Positions 26,271 to 36,615 of a stretch of DNA of 64,000 nt are shown piece after piece. Under the pieces are notes generated by a model, which was not told where the DNA came from, did not search any database, and saw only the letters and a program-made list of their open reading frames with translations. Within the stretch, counting starts at the first letter, position 1. Each line of letters opens with the position of its first letter. This DNA is from Exophiala sp. HKRS030 (lineage: Eukaryota > Ascomycota > Eurotiomycetes > Chaetothyriales > Herpotrichiellaceae): NCBI GenBank assembly GCA_023897205.1, contig JAHWDD010000001.1, positions 4,898,001-4,962,000 on the forward strand, written 5' to 3'. Position numbers and translations under genes: made by a program.

Positions 26271-28207
26271 TCATTCATCCTGAACCAGGAAATTGAGCCA
26301 GAATTTCAATCCTTCTACACCCTCCTCCCGGCACAATGCACCTCTCTCTTCCGCCATCTCCAATTCTTCCACCGCAACTCCTAGACTCCATCCAAACTTC
26401 GCAGCTGCTTGCTGAGCCGTCACGCCGAATCCAAACGTAGACCATTCCCACGTAGGGACGTCTTCCGGCGTAGAGGAGCGTAGAGTGTCCAGCCAATCCC
26501 TCAGCTGTTTGATGGTCTTTTCGTCACTAGCATCTCTTCGTTGCACGGCCAAAAGCCCACTCTTGAACCTTCGCATCTTGACGGGGAGTCCGAGTCTTTC
26601 CCAGGCTTCCGCAGCTTTTTGAAAGTCAGAAGGACTCACCAGCTCCAGTCCATTCTGACTTCGGTTAAACATGGCCCAAAAGTCGACCAGACTCATTGTA
26701 CCTCCTTGGCTGCGTAGAATACCTCTCCTATCATCTGTAGCGTATTCTGCAAGGTTTCGTGCCAGCTCAGAGATGTACAGTGTATTCGAGCTATCTCCGA
26801 GGATGTCCTTGGTGGTGACCATCCCCAATGCAGCGGCGGAGCGTGAGAGCAGAGGGTCGGATGATGTCCCCGCAAGGCCCAAGTCTGATCCCGATTCTGC
26901 TGCAAACTTCTCGGCAAGGGCAACAATGTCCTTCGCGGAAGCCATTAGAGCTTCCAGATCCCCAAATGCATTGCCCAGAACGGTCTCATTGTTTCGTCGG
27001 GTCTCCAACCCTCGCCGTTCGAGGCCAGCAATCCCAACAGCGGATGTACGCGGCCCTGCTAGGGGCGCAGGACTCGCGCTCTCAGTTGGCGTTGGGGACC
27101 GAATCTCGGCGTGTGGGATTGGTGGCGCGGATTGCAAGAGCCACTTGCGCTGGATCATGGCGTTCTTGAGTCGCTCATAGAATACTTTATCACCACCTGT
27201 GCGGAATGAGAACTTTACACATATCGACTCATGCTGCCCTTCCTCCAGAGACAGTCCGGCTATCTCGGGCCCGGGCGATTCGGATCTATTCATCGATTCC
27301 GTAAAGGCCACACGCTGTATCGAGGATGGTACTGGGAGTGGAGCAGAACAGAGTTCGCATATTCGCATACCAGGATGATTGCGAAATGTACACCGAGGGC
27401 AGGTAATGTCATCGCTGATATTGCCATCATCGTGAGTGGCTGTTGATCTGATCGCCTCGGTGTTATCCGAGGCTTGAATCCCACTTTCTGGGACTCGTTT
27501 TGCGTTTGCAGCGATGGCCGCCTTGAGAACCAAGGCGAAGGGAGGTTTGATGCCACATGCGAGGCAGGGTGGCAATGGGAAAGCCTCCGTGGCAATGGTC
27601 GGATCGAAGTTCGAGGGTACAGGGTTAGAGAATGAACAAATGGGACACACCCATGTGCCCACCACAACAGGTTCGATGGCCGTAGAGACAGTCGTTGAAC
27701 GGAATGGACTTGTTGATCTGGACGTTGGCGAAGATGACGATGCCAGCCTCTGGAATTGTAGTGGTTGAGGCGCAACGGATCTGGTTCCGCTGCCAAACCC
27801 GCGCTTCAACGGCTTCGGGAACAGGGTGATCTTGGCCGATGATTTGAGAAATCCAGCCTGCATCAAGCTGGGATGAGCTTGGAGTTTGAGTGAGGAAGAA
27901 ATGTCGAACTTTACCTGAAATTCATATTTCTCAACTTCTTTCAGGTCGACAGCCCACGAGTTACTTCGAGGATCCGCGTCGTCGACGTAACAAGCCCGGT
28001 GAGAAGTCAAATAGGCATGGCCTTTCTGGCAGCTAGCAATCTTGTATTTGCTGGGATTGACGTGAGCATGGAAATCAAGACATCGCCAGTGGATTGATTC
28101 TCGCACCCTTCATAAAGTCCAACGCCATCCTGGACCACCAGCAAAGTTTCATCATCGGCAAGCGTTGGGCGGGAGCCAGCAGTGAGATCTGGCTTTTTGA
28201 GGAACAT
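26271..28207 (-). CDS. VPS36: ESCRT-II subunit Vps36
   Basis: Predicted 626 residues. Vps36 recruits ESCRT-II to endosomal membranes and ubiquitinated cargo for multivesicular-body sorting. The N-terminal GLUE domain is split by two NZF zinc fingers, as in yeast. The GLUE start is LLVVQDGVGLYEGKYKIAS, with HAYLTSHRACYVDD. NZF1 has CPIC followed by CLAC (about residues 175-205), and NZF2 has CPRCTF with CELC. The C-terminal EAP30 winged-helix region carries ISELARNLAEY and WSTFGFGVTAQQAAAKFGWS. Two exons; intron 28051-28106, with a GTGCGA donor, joins LYEG to KYKI. Both fingers keep all four Cys. Confidence 0.93.
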
Positions 28208-28751
28208 CCGGCATTCGTCTCAGGCTCCGTATCATCTTTAACGGGACTATCGAGTTGCCTTGGGAATGCACACTAGTATGCTCAACGTTATCATTGAATG
28301 ATGTAGGGATTGTCCAACATGGCGGCCTTGAAGACATTCGGACCAAGTGCCTTGTTATCATCCAAAGCGCCGATTATGGTTAATTTGCCGAGATGTATCT
28401 ACTGCGGAGCATTCGGACGACATTTGTTTGAACTCTCTTGCTACTCGTATCTGTGCTTCATTTCACCATTGCAGCATCCGTCGAATCGTCCGAATGCATT
28501 CATGACGCTTCACCTACAGATAGTCTTCTTCTGAGCATTATTACAGGAAGTATGGAACAAAGTGAGTTTAGACAGCATGATACATTCGCTCCATTGGACC
28601 CTCTGACAGCAGGACATTTCTGGCATGTCTCGTTTTCATACAAATACAAGGTCGTCAAGCGTGATCCACTCCATCTGGGTCATCTTTTCATACTACATAC
28701 AGCGCAAAAAGTCATGCTGCACGGGAGCAGGGTACGAGTAGGCTTTAATTA
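28208..28751. other. Intergenic: VPS36 promoter
   Basis: Spacer upstream of VPS36 and downstream of the disordered-protein gene. A 163-codon plus frame at 28438-28929 mostly overlaps the opposite-strand gene and is not credible. Confidence 0.4.
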
Positions 28752-29491
28752 TTACCTATCACTCGCCGCTCCTCGATCAGGTACGCCCGTCGCGTTCTTC
28801 GCTCTCGAATACCCTGGGTCCTTCTTGACACTGTCACCCTCCGCCGCGACCTCGACATCCCTCGCTGGCTCTGTATCCTCTGCACCTTGGCGAGTCACGT
28901 TGTGTCCACTGATAGGCCCACGAGGGTGATCACCCTCCTCCGCCAGTCTACGGAACTCGACATTCACGTCACCGTGAAGGCCACTTCCGCCCGTGGCGCC
29001 GGCGCCTTCGGGACCGCTCGTCGGCTTGCTTCTAGTATGTTGCCCTTCGTGGCGCACTTCGGTGCTCGTCTCGCCCTGGATCGGTTTACCCAAACCCGTG
29101 TGAACATCCGCGGAGGTGGCCCCCGGGAGGGTGCTCAGCGGATCGGTGCGAACACCTTCCTTGCCGTGAGAGCGGAGGACGTCCGGGTTGTTGGCTTGTC
29201 CCGGAATTTCGGAGATCGGGTTGGGTTGGTAAGTTGATTCCTTCGGTGCCGTCCCCGGAGGAAGTATCTGAGCGGAGAATTCTGGTGCGTTGTCGGCCGG
29301 ACTGACTTTTTGACCTACTTGGTGCTGCAACACAAAAGTGTTAGCCAGTTGCTCTCTCTCACACGCACATGTATTGTCGTCATGGACTAGTCAAAACATA
29401 CACCGTGTTGTTCCATAGGTTGGTCACGAGGTCTTGAAGGTTGGAATTCTCCTTGTGCATTGGTCATGGAGTCGGGATTTGTGGAAGCCAT
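28752..29491 (-). CDS. Disordered hydrophilic protein, family not recognised
   Basis: Predicted 220 residues in two exons (intron 29325-29401; MEQHG joins HQVGQKV). The product is rich in Gly, Pro, Ser, Glu and Asp with hardly any hydrophobic runs, and no membrane segment or signal peptide, so it is probably intrinsically disordered. The ATG at 29491 gives MASTNPDSMTNAQGEF. Recognisable phrases such as SGLHGDVNVEFRRLAEEGDHP and RDVEVAAEGDSVKKDPGYSRAK look like a conserved motif-bearing tail rather than noise. Composition resembles stress or hydrophilin-type proteins, but that is a guess. It diverges from the Hva1/TUDOR gene across 874 bp. Confidence 0.65.
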
Positions 29492-30365
29492 GTTGGAAAC
29501 GAGTTTTGTTGTTGGAGTGTTCGCAAACGGCGATTTCAAGTTTGTGATTGTTTCCAAGGATTATTATCGATGATATGTAGAACGACTATGCGTTACAAGA
29601 GAAGAACTGTTCGTAGACGTACTCAGGAGAAAGAGAGGCCATGGAAGGGTTTTTAAAAACAAAAAGTGATCGTTGTGCATTCTACGAGGTATCTACTCAT
29701 AGTGATGTCATGTTCAGACAATTGGAGGGAAAAAGTGAGATCATGCTGGGTACGAGTAACTCGCACACATAGTGATTCCGTCGACAATGCGCATGGGAAA
29801 TGTCTCCCATGTACTCGTAGGAATTTACAAGGTGGTATTTGATCGTCAAAGGAATTTTGTAATGGAGGAGGCGAAAGACAAGTATATGACGGCACGGTAT
29901 TACCTTCCCAGCGAATCAAATCTATATCCATTTGCGGAGCCTTGTCTCAACACCAATGCTCGACCTTGATACAATGGACGACGAAGGATGAGCTTGAGGT
30001 AGACCAAGTGTAATCGTCGTATGGACTGGGTTAAGAAACCTCTTCAGATGTGCATTGTGGGAATTGATGCTCCTGTTATCTGCGAGGGTCAGCAGTCGGA
30101 AAAGCACCTTGGGTATCTCTGATTCTGAAGGACCCGAGTGACAATTACAACTTTCGATCCCCATGACATCAAAATACAAAAGCCCTACTGACAAAACTCA
30201 TAATCGGGACAACCCAGAGTACCGTCGTTTTGTTTTTCAGTATCAATGGTCGCATTACACCTGTGAGGCGAAATTTTAGACATCTTGATTCACCATCAGA
30301 CCCTCCTCGTACAGCAGCTTTAGCTACCCATAAACTTTGTAGACTCCCTCACTTCCCCATCGAAA
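29492..30365. other. Divergent promoter region
   Basis: Shared upstream region of the disordered protein (minus) and the Hva1/TUDOR protein (plus). TACGAGT-type words occur near 29753 and 29811. No gene is supported. Confidence 0.45.
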
Positions 30366-30705
30366 ATGTCCGAAGTCAAGGCCAAAGGAGGAGCCACCAT
30401 CGAAAAAGGTGACACTGTTAGCACTCCCGTACGTGCAAACACAAGATCTACTATTCGCCGAAGGAGAGACTGACAATATGCAGTACAGAGGAGGAAAGCA
30501 TGAAGGACAGGTGGATATATCTCTGTTACACCCATACCCATTCAGCTGACCGTTCCAGGTCGAGCAGATTATTACAGACGACAACGAAGCCCAGCACACA
30601 GGGGCTAAAGGAACCAACCACGCACCCGCTGTTGTCTTCACCAACCAAAACAACAAGAAGGTCGCTCACAAGCCTGGTACTGTGACAGACTTGGACAAGG
30701 AGTAG
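30366..30705 (+). CDS. Hva1/TUDOR (DUF2945) small protein
   Basis: Predicted 78-residue single-domain protein in three exons (introns 30429-30483 and 30511-30558; the middle exon is only 27 nt). The sequence follows the Hva1_TUDOR pattern: IEKGDTVSTPYRGGKHEGQV, then a charged loop, then a closing beta segment NNKKVAHKPGTVTDL. The family is named after a hypervirulence-associated gene of a yeast pathogen but is widespread in fungi and bacteria, and its biochemical role is unknown. The short length equals the domain alone. Confidence 0.82.
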
Positions 30706-30811
30706 TGAGGTGAATTCCTGGACCCAACACCAGAAGCATGATAGACAATATACTGAACTAACAAAATGTGCAATCTTCAGTTGATCTGGCCAATGTCACT
30801 TTCACCACCGA

Positions 30812-32296
30812 TTACTCATCAGCAAAAGGCGGATTAAGATCAAGTAGCTTTATCATATCTCTGTCCAGCGCATTGCGTAACCATTCCTCACGTAGAACTT
30901 GGTGGCGCTCAAGTTGTGAAATTCTAAGGGCCGGATACCCAGGTTGGTTGCGGATCATGTCGGATTGGGGTTCTTTATGATATTGAGCATCCAGTGTGGC
31001 CAACATCTCAGCCATTTCAAAAGATGGCTGGTCCTCCGTGTATTCGACATTGCGAGGTTCTTGCCAGCTACTGTATTGGAGCCACTCCCACTCCCAGCCC
31101 AAGTCTTCCTTGGCTAGAATATAACTAAAGGGGACGCGATGTCCATCCGTAGACACGGGCCAGCCCCCAACTAGGTATTCTTCCAAATAGTGTTCCAGAT
31201 CGTTCAAGGAGCCAACCAACGCATGACAGTATCCTTTGAGGATCTACCAAGGATACTCGCGTAGACTTAGAGGGGAGGGGGGATATCCGAGCCTGCATAC
31301 CGGCAAACAGTGAGTCGTACCCTGTATGATGTTGAATGTCGTTATCCAGTAGTTCCTTAATCTAGTACGTTCATCGTCTGCAGGATGGATCACGTCCACC
31401 AAAACCACACAAGCCAATAGATTGGGCATCCCGGAAGGGCCTCTCGAGTGCAATGAGTCTAACCTCTGAACAATCTCTGTCCTTTGGGGTCCATGCAGCG
31501 GATCCTGGTCGATCATGTTGTCAATAGGCCCGAGCCTGCTATTTTGCTCATGGTAGGCGCAGCCCTCGTCTCTTCTTGAGAGATAACCTCTTGGATAGTT
31601 GCAAAAGCTGATGATGCAGGTCTCAAGTAGCGGAGCGGGTGGTAAAGCTTGAGGGCAGAGATGCAAAGCACGAAGTCGGAGGTGTACTAGTCTGGGAAGT
31701 ATGTCCCGCAGAGATATACACATTCCTGCACTGTCGGTTCCTCCGGTGTCCATCTCAACACTCGTACAGCTTTGTGGGAGTGATCTGAGCAAGTCCGAGA
31801 ACACTGCGCCAGGGAGGTTCGGTTCTCGACGCCAATCACAGCGCATATATTCTCCCTTGATCACCAGTGAGAAAGAGACTAAGTTACACATTCTGGACCG
31901 GATCAAGTTTGTCAAACATATCAGGCGTGTGATCATGTCCTCCATTGGTTTGGTATGTGGCCCCTGTACAGGATGGTACCCAAGCAAGGGCCATGTTCCC
32001 CGATCTAGACCTGGACAGGGCTTGAAGCGACTAGGCCATCCAGAATGTGCTGGAACAGTGAGCGATACGCTCAAAGTTTGAGTTGACTGAAAAGACTTGG
32101 GAGGGCCGAAAGCGTAACAACGATCAAGTAATAACCGCAACCGTTTTTCATCAAGGACGAGGTTCTTCGTCAGTAACGGTTCTCTAAGTCGCTTCTAACT
32201 GGAACTGACACGCAAAGTGGGAAGAAACTCATGGGTGGAAGCTGTATATCTGATCAGAAAGAGTGCCTCCCGGATAATATCATCATTGAGCGACAT
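30812..32296 (-). pseudogene. F-box-type protein gene interrupted by one in-frame TAG
   Basis: The start MSLNDDIIREALFLIRYT and the following LPTLRV look like the F-box-like head of the large fungal F-box/orphan family. The same frame then meets TAG at 32195-32197 and continues immediately as KRLREPLLTKNLVLDEKRLR, typical of residues that follow such a head, to an intron at 31244-31300. It ends in a third block (ILKGYCHALVGSLNDLEHYL to NPPFADE). Apart from the TAG the gene would code about 475 residues. The stop sits in a short extra segment with a CAGTTCCAGTT duplication-like look. No intron of normal size removes it, so it is either a recent nonsense allele or a mis-modelled start. The function of such proteins is usually SCF substrate binding. 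Confidence 0.6.
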
Positions 32297-32607
32297 ATCG
32301 GATGCTTTCTTTTTGAGGTTGATAAGATAGTGATGGTCGAACACTGTACTTGGATATGAAATTCTTATCTTGGAGAGGAAAGTGTATAGTGATTGTGAGT
32401 GCTTCTTGTGCTTAAAATCAGAGGATATCTGAGGGCGGTGGTAGCTGCTCAAAGTAACTCCAGTCTTTCATAATCAACATGAAAATAGTGCAAGAGCGAT
32501 GGAGTTATACCATCATCAAGCGTTCACTCTCGTTGCCGAAATTGCCGATTGTTTTGTAGGTGACACTGTGTGAATGCTTCAATAGTCTTGGTTCGATATA
32601 CCATGGT
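32297..32607. other. Short intergenic spacer
   Basis: Between the F-box-type gene start and the O-methyltransferase stop. Nothing is recognised. Confidence 0.4.
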
Positions 32608-33330
32608 CTACTTGACAACCGCAAGTAGATATCCGTCATAATTTTTCGATCCCACCGTCTGGAGTACAACTGCGTCGACTCTATCATCCTTGCCAACAGC
32701 CTCAATCAATTGTCGTGTGCCTGCCACACGCGAGTCCTCTTGTATCGCTTGCTCCTCAACAATACGACCACCCCTGACCACATTGTCGACGTAGATACAT
32801 GTTCTGGGTCTGATCATTTGCAGAGCCGACTCGAAATATGCCAAGTTGTTCTGCTTGTCTGCATCAATAAAGACGAAGTCAAACGGCTCGCGTTTGCCAT
32901 TCTTGACTTCTTCCACCAGCCGAGGTAGGATGTCTGTGCCTGTGCCCAGCAACACAGAAATTTGTTCGCTCATGCCTGCACGTGCAATGTTTTCTTCTGC
33001 GACAGCTTTGTGGTGCGGATCTACCTCGATCGAAGTGACCTTCCCAGTCTTGCCAGCTCCGATTGCCAGCCAAATGGAGGAGTAGCCTCCTAAGGTCCCG
33101 ACTTCCAGTATATTCTTCGCTCCTGTGAGTTGGACTTGTATGGACAAGGACTTCCCTTGGGACGGGTCAACTGCTATATCTGGCAGACCCTTTTCCAGTG
33201 AGTTTCTATGGGCAAACTCCAGTATATCATGGTGCATATTGCGCACGGGATTGAGCAGATGAGCCGAAGTGTACTCTTCGACTGCTTTCCAGCGAGGGTT
33301 CGACCCGGAGGATGCTGACCTTGGTGCCAT
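32608..33330 (-). CDS. SAM-dependent O-methyltransferase, CCoAOMT type
   Basis: Predicted 240-residue intron-less class I methyltransferase of the caffeoyl-CoA/catechol family (methyltransf_3), which methylates catechol hydroxyls with a divalent metal. The SAM loop is ILEVGTLGGYSSIWLA (74-89) and the acidic motif is SIEVDPHH. Metal ligands appear as Asp156 in DFVFIDADK and Asp182-Asn183 in YVDNVV. The start ATG at 33330 (MAPRSAS) is the first ATG, but the frame stays open upstream until the stop codon of the phosphopantetheinyl transferase only 16 codons away. Whether this gene has its own promoter is therefore doubtful. Substrate unknown. Confidence 0.88.
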   Translation of the reverse strand: MAPRSASSGSNPRWKAVEEYTSAHLLNPVRNMHHDILEFAHRNSLEKGLPDIAVDPSQGKSLSIQVQLTGAKNILEVGTLGGYSSIWLAIGAGKTGKVTSIEVDPHHKAVAEENIARAGMSEQISVLLGTGTDILPRLVEEVKNGKREPFDFVFIDADKQNNLAYFESALQMIRPRTCIYVDNVVRGGRIVEEQAIQEDSRVAGTRQLIEAVGKDDRVDAVVLQTVGSKNYDGYLLAVVK

Positions 33331-33378
33331 CGTTGGAAGGACTGGCTTTCTCCAAGCCAACAACTGCAAAGTCGACGA

Positions 33379-33903
33379 TTACAGAGGAGGATCGACCAGT
33401 TTTGCTTCGGCTTCTGCCTTTCTATGCTGTAAGATTGTTGAGATGTCCTGATGCAGAGGAGTCGCGAGGACTGCTGCGATCGTGTAGTCGCCGTCGTGAC
33501 TGATACTTAATTGTGCTGTTTGCTGGGTGAATTTGCCGGCCATCGACGTATTCGGATCAGCGTTCGTATCGCAGATCATTGTGACGCGGCCTCCGATCTC
33601 GGTCTCGACTCTCAAGTCACCAAAGCTCAACAATGTAGCATCCCACGCTTTCTTAGCTGCTTCTTTGGCTGCCCAACGTCCGGCAATCCAAGAGGCAATC
33701 TGTCGTCGCTTAGACTCATCCTGAGTTTCCAGTTGTGTCCATAATGGAAAACGACGGCGAAGGTCGTCTAGCTCCTTTGCATGCAGAAACCGTTGCGCTA
33801 GCCTGGTCAAGCGTTTACTGTCTGGTTTGAGTGGACAGAGAATACGGTTGGTCGCGATGATGTCGGTCCCAATGCGCAGAGCGGCTGGAAATAGAACCCG
33901 CAT
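33379..33903 (-). CDS. PPT2: Holo-ACP synthase (4'-phosphopantetheinyl transferase), Ppt2-like
   Basis: Predicted 174 residues, an AcpS-type enzyme that transfers 4'-phosphopantetheine from CoA to the mitochondrial acyl carrier protein. The Mg-binding Asp is in RIGTDI (Asp14), and the second motif WAAKEAAKKA supplies Glu81 and Lys. The N-terminus lacks an obvious long presequence but is hydrophobic and basic. The gene is intron-less, starts at ATG 33903 and ends in TAA (33379-33381). The next gene, an O-methyltransferase, lies downstream on the same strand in the same reading frame. Size fits single-domain AcpS/Ppt2 rather than the larger Sfp type. Confidence 0.9.
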   Translation of the reverse strand: MRVLFPAALRIGTDIIATNRILCPLKPDSKRLTRLAQRFLHAKELDDLRRRFPLWTQLETQDESKRRQIASWIAGRWAAKEAAKKAWDATLLSFGDLRVETEIGGRVTMICDTNADPNTSMAGKFTQQTAQLSISHDGDYTIAAVLATPLHQDISTILQHRKAEAEAKLVDPPL

Positions 33904-34445
33904 CTGTACGCAAGGTGATAGGAGCGAGAACGATCACGAAAGGACTAGTCACCTCAAATTCGCGTTCGTGAGATCATGGGAAATGTATTCTGGAACAGTT
34001 CCAAGTTCAGGTATGTTTTGGGGGGAAACCGAAAATACTGTAGGCTACCTTTAGGTACCTAAGCTTGGCCTAAGCAATAACTGCAGTGAACAAACCCCCC
34101 GTACGGGGAACATGCCGGTACTTGTGGTTTTCATGTATCGGGGTAAAGCCGATTACACTAGCACTGACCTGCTAGCAACCCATGGTCCATTCAACCTACA
34201 AGCAATCTTTTCCAACGATTTGAGAAGATCTATACGAGCCTGTATCTTTTGCGCCGAACCAATCAATTAGGAAGGCATCCATACCATCTGGAAAAACGGC
34301 ATTTCTAGTCCGCTCAACTCCGCAATGAGGGGGGCGTCTTGCCCGTGGCCATTACCAATATAAAAACAATTGATACCAGTTTCGCAGCGCATCTCATTCA
34401 GTCGTCGCCATTTCAAAGCAATCTCCCTAGAAGAGAATCCTCAAA
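33904..34445. other. Divergent promoter region, 542 bp
   Basis: Upstream of both the Ppt2-like gene (minus) and the penDE-like acyltransferase (plus). It contains the palindrome listed separately. No coding frame is seen. Confidence 0.45.
34051..34062. promoter_or_regulatory. 12-bp perfect palindrome TTAGGTACCTAA
   Basis: Perfect dyad in the shared PPT2/acyltransferase promoter, followed within a few bases by a second inverted element (AAGCTTGGCCTAAG). It could be a dimeric regulator site. No known factor is assigned. Confidence 0.35.
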
Positions 34446-35530
34446 ATGAAGCACATTCAGTGTACAGGCAGCCCCTTTGAAGTGAGTCTTGACTCCTTGA
34501 GATGGGCCAGCCGTACATGCCACTAACGAACAATCGCACGTAGATTGGCCGGCAACACGGGCAGAGCGCCAAAACGGAGGTGCATGGAAGTATCGCTTTC
34601 TATGAGAGCTTTTTCAAAGAGCGAGCCAAGCTATCATGGCCCCAAGTTCGCGATGTAGCCAGAGCATTTGTCCCCTTGCTCGAGACTTCGTACCCCGACT
34701 ATCTGGAGGAAATGAAAGGTGTGGCAGAAGGCGCCGACGTCGATCTTGATTCTGTCATCGCACTCAACGTTCGTACCGAGATCGCGTATGGTATGCTGAG
34801 TGACGGATGTACTGCATTTACTTGGAAGACGTCAGATGAGAGTTTCATTGGCCAAAATTGGGACTGGCGCATGGAACAGACGCCCAACGTCGTTTGTCTG
34901 AGCATTGAGCAGCCGCCAAAGCCGACGATAAAGATGATGACTGAAGGTGGTATCATCGGCAAGATTGGCTTGAACTCGGCCGGGGTGGGAGTCACCCTGA
35001 ACGCGATTGCGGCGCCCGGCGTGTCATACAACAAACTTCCCGTACATGTGGCCTTGCGAAGAGTGTTGGACAGTACTTCCCGAGAAGAAGCAGAAACCGC
35101 TCTGCGAAAGGCAGGCGTCGCGGCCGCGGCTCACATCACAATAGCGGATTCGGCCACGGGAGCCTGTGGATTCGAATGCACTGCCCTGGATATCGTCGAG
35201 ATGCCCATGGACCCAAAGGGCATCTGCACACATTCGAACCATTTGGTCAAAGGACACAAGGTACAAGGGTCATCTATGCTGCCGGACTCACCTTTCCGCC
35301 TGAGCCGCATTCAGGAATTGCTGAGTGGCATTGACAAACCGACGACGCAAAACTTCGCCGAAATGTTCAAGGACGAGAAAAACTATCCGGCCTCAATTTG
35401 TCGAGCTGTGGGTGAGAAGAGTACCATACAGACTCTGTTTTCAATCGTGATGGATCTGAAACAAGGCACCGCTAGAGTCAAGATGGGTCGACCGACTGAG
35501 GGCGGAGAAGTCTTTGAATTGAGACCGTGA
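34446..35530 (+). CDS. Isopenicillin-N acyltransferase-like (C45) Ntn hydrolase
   Basis: Predicted 340 residues in two exons (intron 34482-34543; PFE joins IGRQHG). It resembles acyl-CoA:6-aminopenicillanic acid acyltransferase (penDE) along its full length: MKHIQCTGSPFEIGRQHG, then NVRTEIAYG and DGCTAF with the nucleophile Cys101 where autoproteolysis would occur, GQNWDWR, GGIIGKIGLNSAGVGVTLNA and ENNYPxSICR-like DEKNYPASICRA. No peroxisomal SKL-type end is present (it ends FELRP), unlike Penicillium IAT. No isopenicillin-N synthase or NRPS lies nearby, so a penicillin role is not supported. A general amidase or acyltransferase role is more likely. Confidence 0.88.
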
Positions 35531-35711
35531 AAAGGCTTAGATCTTGCTAATACTTTGTCCATGATAAAAGAAGATGCCCATGATCCGCTTTTTTTCAAAC
35601 AAGTGCCGAAAGTGATTTGATATTCTCATCCTTCTAGTGTATGTACAAAAGTCGCAACTTGCGAATTTTCCATCTCCTTCCGAGGGGCTTTGCAGAACAA
35701 AAACGTTTCGT

Positions 35712-36126
35712 CTAGTGTGCCTCCTTGCCCGAGATCTTGTTTGCCTTGTCCTCTTGCTCGACTTGTTGCAGGAACTCTCTGCGAAGTAAATGGTCAGGTC
35801 ATATACCGCGTGTGGTGTTCTTGGGCGAGCCGGGTTTCTCTTACTGAATGAATTTCTCCTCGTCCTTGCTCGAAGCGTTGATCGGAGGTGTCGTTGACTT
35901 CTTGGAGCCGCCACCTCGTGTCATGAGATATGGGATACCAAAAGTCGCACCGAGCGTGGCCATGGCCAGCTAATGACAGATGTCAGCGTTTCCATGCCCC
36001 GACAACACCAGCTTGTGTCATTTTGCGAGAGAGCAAAGAAATATCGTTTTGAGGTTTGGAACAAACGGGACAACGCACCCAGTGTGATCCGACCTGCCGG
36101 CCGGCAACAGTGTACATAGCAACCAT
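35712..36126 (-). CDS. ATP19: ATP synthase subunit k (Atp19)
   Basis: Predicted 79-residue subunit of the mitochondrial F1Fo-ATP synthase dimer interface. Three exons: 36079-36126, 35845-35969 and 35712-35778, with introns 35970-36078 and 35779-35844. The product reads MVAMYTVAGRQVGSHWLAM, then a membrane helix ATLGATFGIPYLM, then TPPINASSKDEEKFIQ and a charged tail, the standard fungal subunit k layout. It is too fragmented by introns to show as one frame. It diverges from MTP18 across 489 bp. Confidence 0.9.
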
Positions 36127-36615
36127 CTTGACGAAGTAGGGATGTGGAGGAGGTGGTGGACTGGGGAAAGGGAAGATGTGTGGTGTCGTTGTTCAGAGGA
36201 TGTTATTTCACTTCGTGAATTGAATGCCATGCGACTTTCGCTCGCTTCCGCAGTTTCGAGCTTCAAGAAGCTGCACGTGATTTGATTATACGTACGGTCA
36301 AGCATAAAATCAAAATTCAAGGCTAACATACGGTGAAACAAATGCGCCTCTACAGTCACCTAACTGTTCCTTTCGTCATAGCGACTCATCTTACCCCAAG
36401 ACGTGCCGTGCAAGGCCGAGGCTCCCCGGTTTATGCTTTTGCTTGCCCGTGAGGCATATACAGCCTTGTACTACAGCGAAATAAAGTTGACTTTTGACTG
36501 CCTGCCTGCCTGCACTGCCCATCCTGATAAAAGCACACGACACCTCAGCAGATGTGAGTCTCTGGCACAACACCTCTCTCCGACTCTTCCACCTCTTGGA
36601 GCGTACCCTCGAACC
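36127..36615. promoter_or_regulatory. Divergent ATP19/MTP18 promoter with E-box
   Basis: 489 bp between the two mitochondrial genes. It contains GCACGTGA at 36273-36280, an E-box core, and a short TGCC x4 repeat near 36500. No gene is seen. A shared regulator is inferred only from arrangement. Confidence 0.4.
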
